This document shows positions 5,421 to 6,328 of a stretch of DNA of 6,328 nucleotides, in pieces. The notes under the pieces were generated by a model that was given only the letters and a program-made list of their open reading frames with translations, did no database searches and was not told the DNA's origin. The DNA is taken from contig JANXTN010000217.1 in assembly GCA_025352435.1 (NCBI GenBank), positions 1 through 6,328 on the forward strand. Direction: 5' to 3'. Position 1 is the stretch's first letter. Each line of letters begins with the position of its first letter. The position numbers were made by a program, and so were the translations under genes. Source of the stretch: Ferruginibacter sp. Lineage in GTDB: Bacteria > Bacteroidota > Bacteroidia > Chitinophagales > Chitinophagaceae.

Positions 5421-6328
5421 TTACCTAAGTAATAAAAAGGAATCTTTCTTTGAAATTATATCTCCGAGATCGCAAATGGTTTCAAGCATATATACATAAG
5501 TATCCTGTGATTGATCAATTCCATTAAATTTTCCATTCCAGCCAAAAGACTTATCGTTGGGCGAAAAGTTTTTTGCCTCAAAAACAAGTTGTCCGTATCT
5601 ATTGTAAATGGAAAATCGTTTTATCATTTTTATACCTCTTGTCATAGGATAATAAATATCATTTAACCCATCTCTGTTTGGAGTGAAAGCAGATGGCATT
5701 AAAAGGTTAGCATATTTACACTCCACAAAAATTGTTACATCATCTTTTGTTACACAACCACTATCGCTTGTTACTTTAATGGTGTATTGTTGGGTGGCGA
5801 CGGCAGTTCCACTAGTAATTGGACATGTGCTACAGTTTAGTAAAGTGGCAGGCGTCCATAAATAAGAAACCACATTTCCGCTATATATCGGGCTAATGGT
5901 AAACATGGAATTGTATGGAAGAATCCTATCTGGTCCTGCATTTACCTGCGGTAAACTTTTTATTATCACATCAATAGAAGTGCTGGATGAAAAACAATTT
6001 GCAGAATCGATTAAAAACGCTGAATATGTGATGTTTGATACAGGCGAAACAAAGGGATTATAAGCTGTTGTATTCGATATATTTATAGATGGCGACCAGG
6101 TTATTTTTTTACCCAAAGGTGTCACAACAAGTGTCACACTATCTTTTAAACATAAATAAATTGGATTCACTAATGGTGTCGCATTAAAAGGCTCATATAC
6201 TGTTACCAAGACACTGTCCGTGAAGGGACAATTAAAACTGTTATTTGCAGTTGCCTTATATAATGTAGTAGAAGATGGAGTTGCAACAGTAGTATCGCAT
6301 TTTGTGCACGATAAAGAAGGTGATGGCG
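5421..6328 (-). CDS. Large secreted Ig/PKD-like repeat protein with T9SS gliding-type C-terminal domain (5' end outside window)
   Basis: The last 301 residues of a longer protein; the frame stays open to the right edge without a stop, so the true start lies outside the window and a TTG at 6209 is not the start. Successive beta-sandwich-like repeats are visible, each with a turn such as WSP or WTP, short CxxC pairs (SCTKC near visible residues 6-10 and NCSTC near 164-168), and an exit strand such as DSVLVTVYEP or DDVTIFVECK. The final 95 or so residues are the gliding motility-associated C-terminal domain (CHU_C, type B sorting signal): PSAFTPNRDGLND (about 211-223), FSIYNRYGQLVFE (238-250), GWNGKFNG (262-269), DTYVYMLE (275-282) and the terminal KKDSFLLLR. 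The domain directs export through the type IX secretion system and anchoring at, or release from, the cell surface. The protein's function and ligand are not deducible. It precedes the response regulator gene by 146 bp on the same strand. Confidence 0.93.
   Translation of the reverse strand, partial: PSPSLSCTKCDTTVATPSSTTLYKATANNSFNCPFTDSVLVTVYEPFNATPLVNPIYLCLKDSVTLVVTPLGKKITWSPSINISNTTAYNPFVSPVSNITYSAFLIDSANCFSSSTSIDVIIKSLPQVNAGPDRILPYNSMFTISPIYSGNVVSYLWTPATLLNCSTCPITSGTAVATQQYTIKVTSDSGCVTKDDVTIFVECKYANLLMPSAFTPNRDGLNDIYYPMTRGIKMIKRFSIYNRYGQLVFEAKNFSPNDKSFGWNGKFNGIDQSQDTYVYMLETICDLGDIISKKDSFLLLR

Noticed and set aside
5421..6209. Complete gene starting with TTG at 6209
   Set aside because: The frame is open to the window edge and the upstream residues continue the Ig-like repeat, including an SCTKC motif, so the gene is 5'-truncated by the window.
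1..6328. Defence island, CRISPR array, mobile element or novel system
   Set aside because: All coding regions belong to recognisable housekeeping, signalling or surface-protein families, and no repeat array, transposase or attachment-like repeat was seen.

Overview
The window looks like an ordinary chromosomal segment from an AT-rich member of the Bacteroidota, most likely a Chitinophagaceae/Cytophaga-type lineage. The evidence is a C-terminal gliding-motility/type IX secretion sorting domain, TAnnTTTG-type -7 promoter boxes, mostly absent Shine-Dalgarno sequences, and menaquinone synthesis by the futalosine route. The genus assignment is inference. Genes are tightly packed: no gap exceeds about 150 bases, and I see no tRNA, rRNA, CRISPR array, insertion sequence or prophage gene.

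Layout from left to right. (1) On the minus strand lie two tandem paralogous QueD/PTPS-family genes of pterin or 7-deazapurine metabolism; the downstream one runs off the left edge. (2) A 75-bp divergent promoter region holds an exact 10-bp inverted repeat, so the two outward -7 boxes are mirror images. (3) On the plus strand is an mqnB-mqnD operon (futalosine hydrolase and 1,4-dihydroxy-6-naphthoate synthase) with a 4-base GTGA overlap. (4) An 85-bp convergent gap follows. (5) On the minus strand are a class I CPD photolyase and, upstream of it, a class IV PLP enzyme resembling aminodeoxychorismate lyase; these probably form an operon. (6) A hairpin with a U-tract lies between that pair and a minus-strand NarL/LuxR-type response regulator. 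(7) At the right edge is the C-terminal part of a large secreted Ig/PKD-like protein ending in a type IX secretion sorting domain.

Functionally the window mixes cofactor biosynthesis (pterin/queuosine, menaquinone, possibly folate), DNA light repair, signalling and a cell-surface protein. I found no convincing evidence for an undescribed system. The points most worth checking are the mirror-image divergent promoter and possibly leaderless mqnB, the hairpin only 14 bases before the class IV enzyme's start codon, the photolyase's missing folate-antenna residues, and the tandem QueD duplication.
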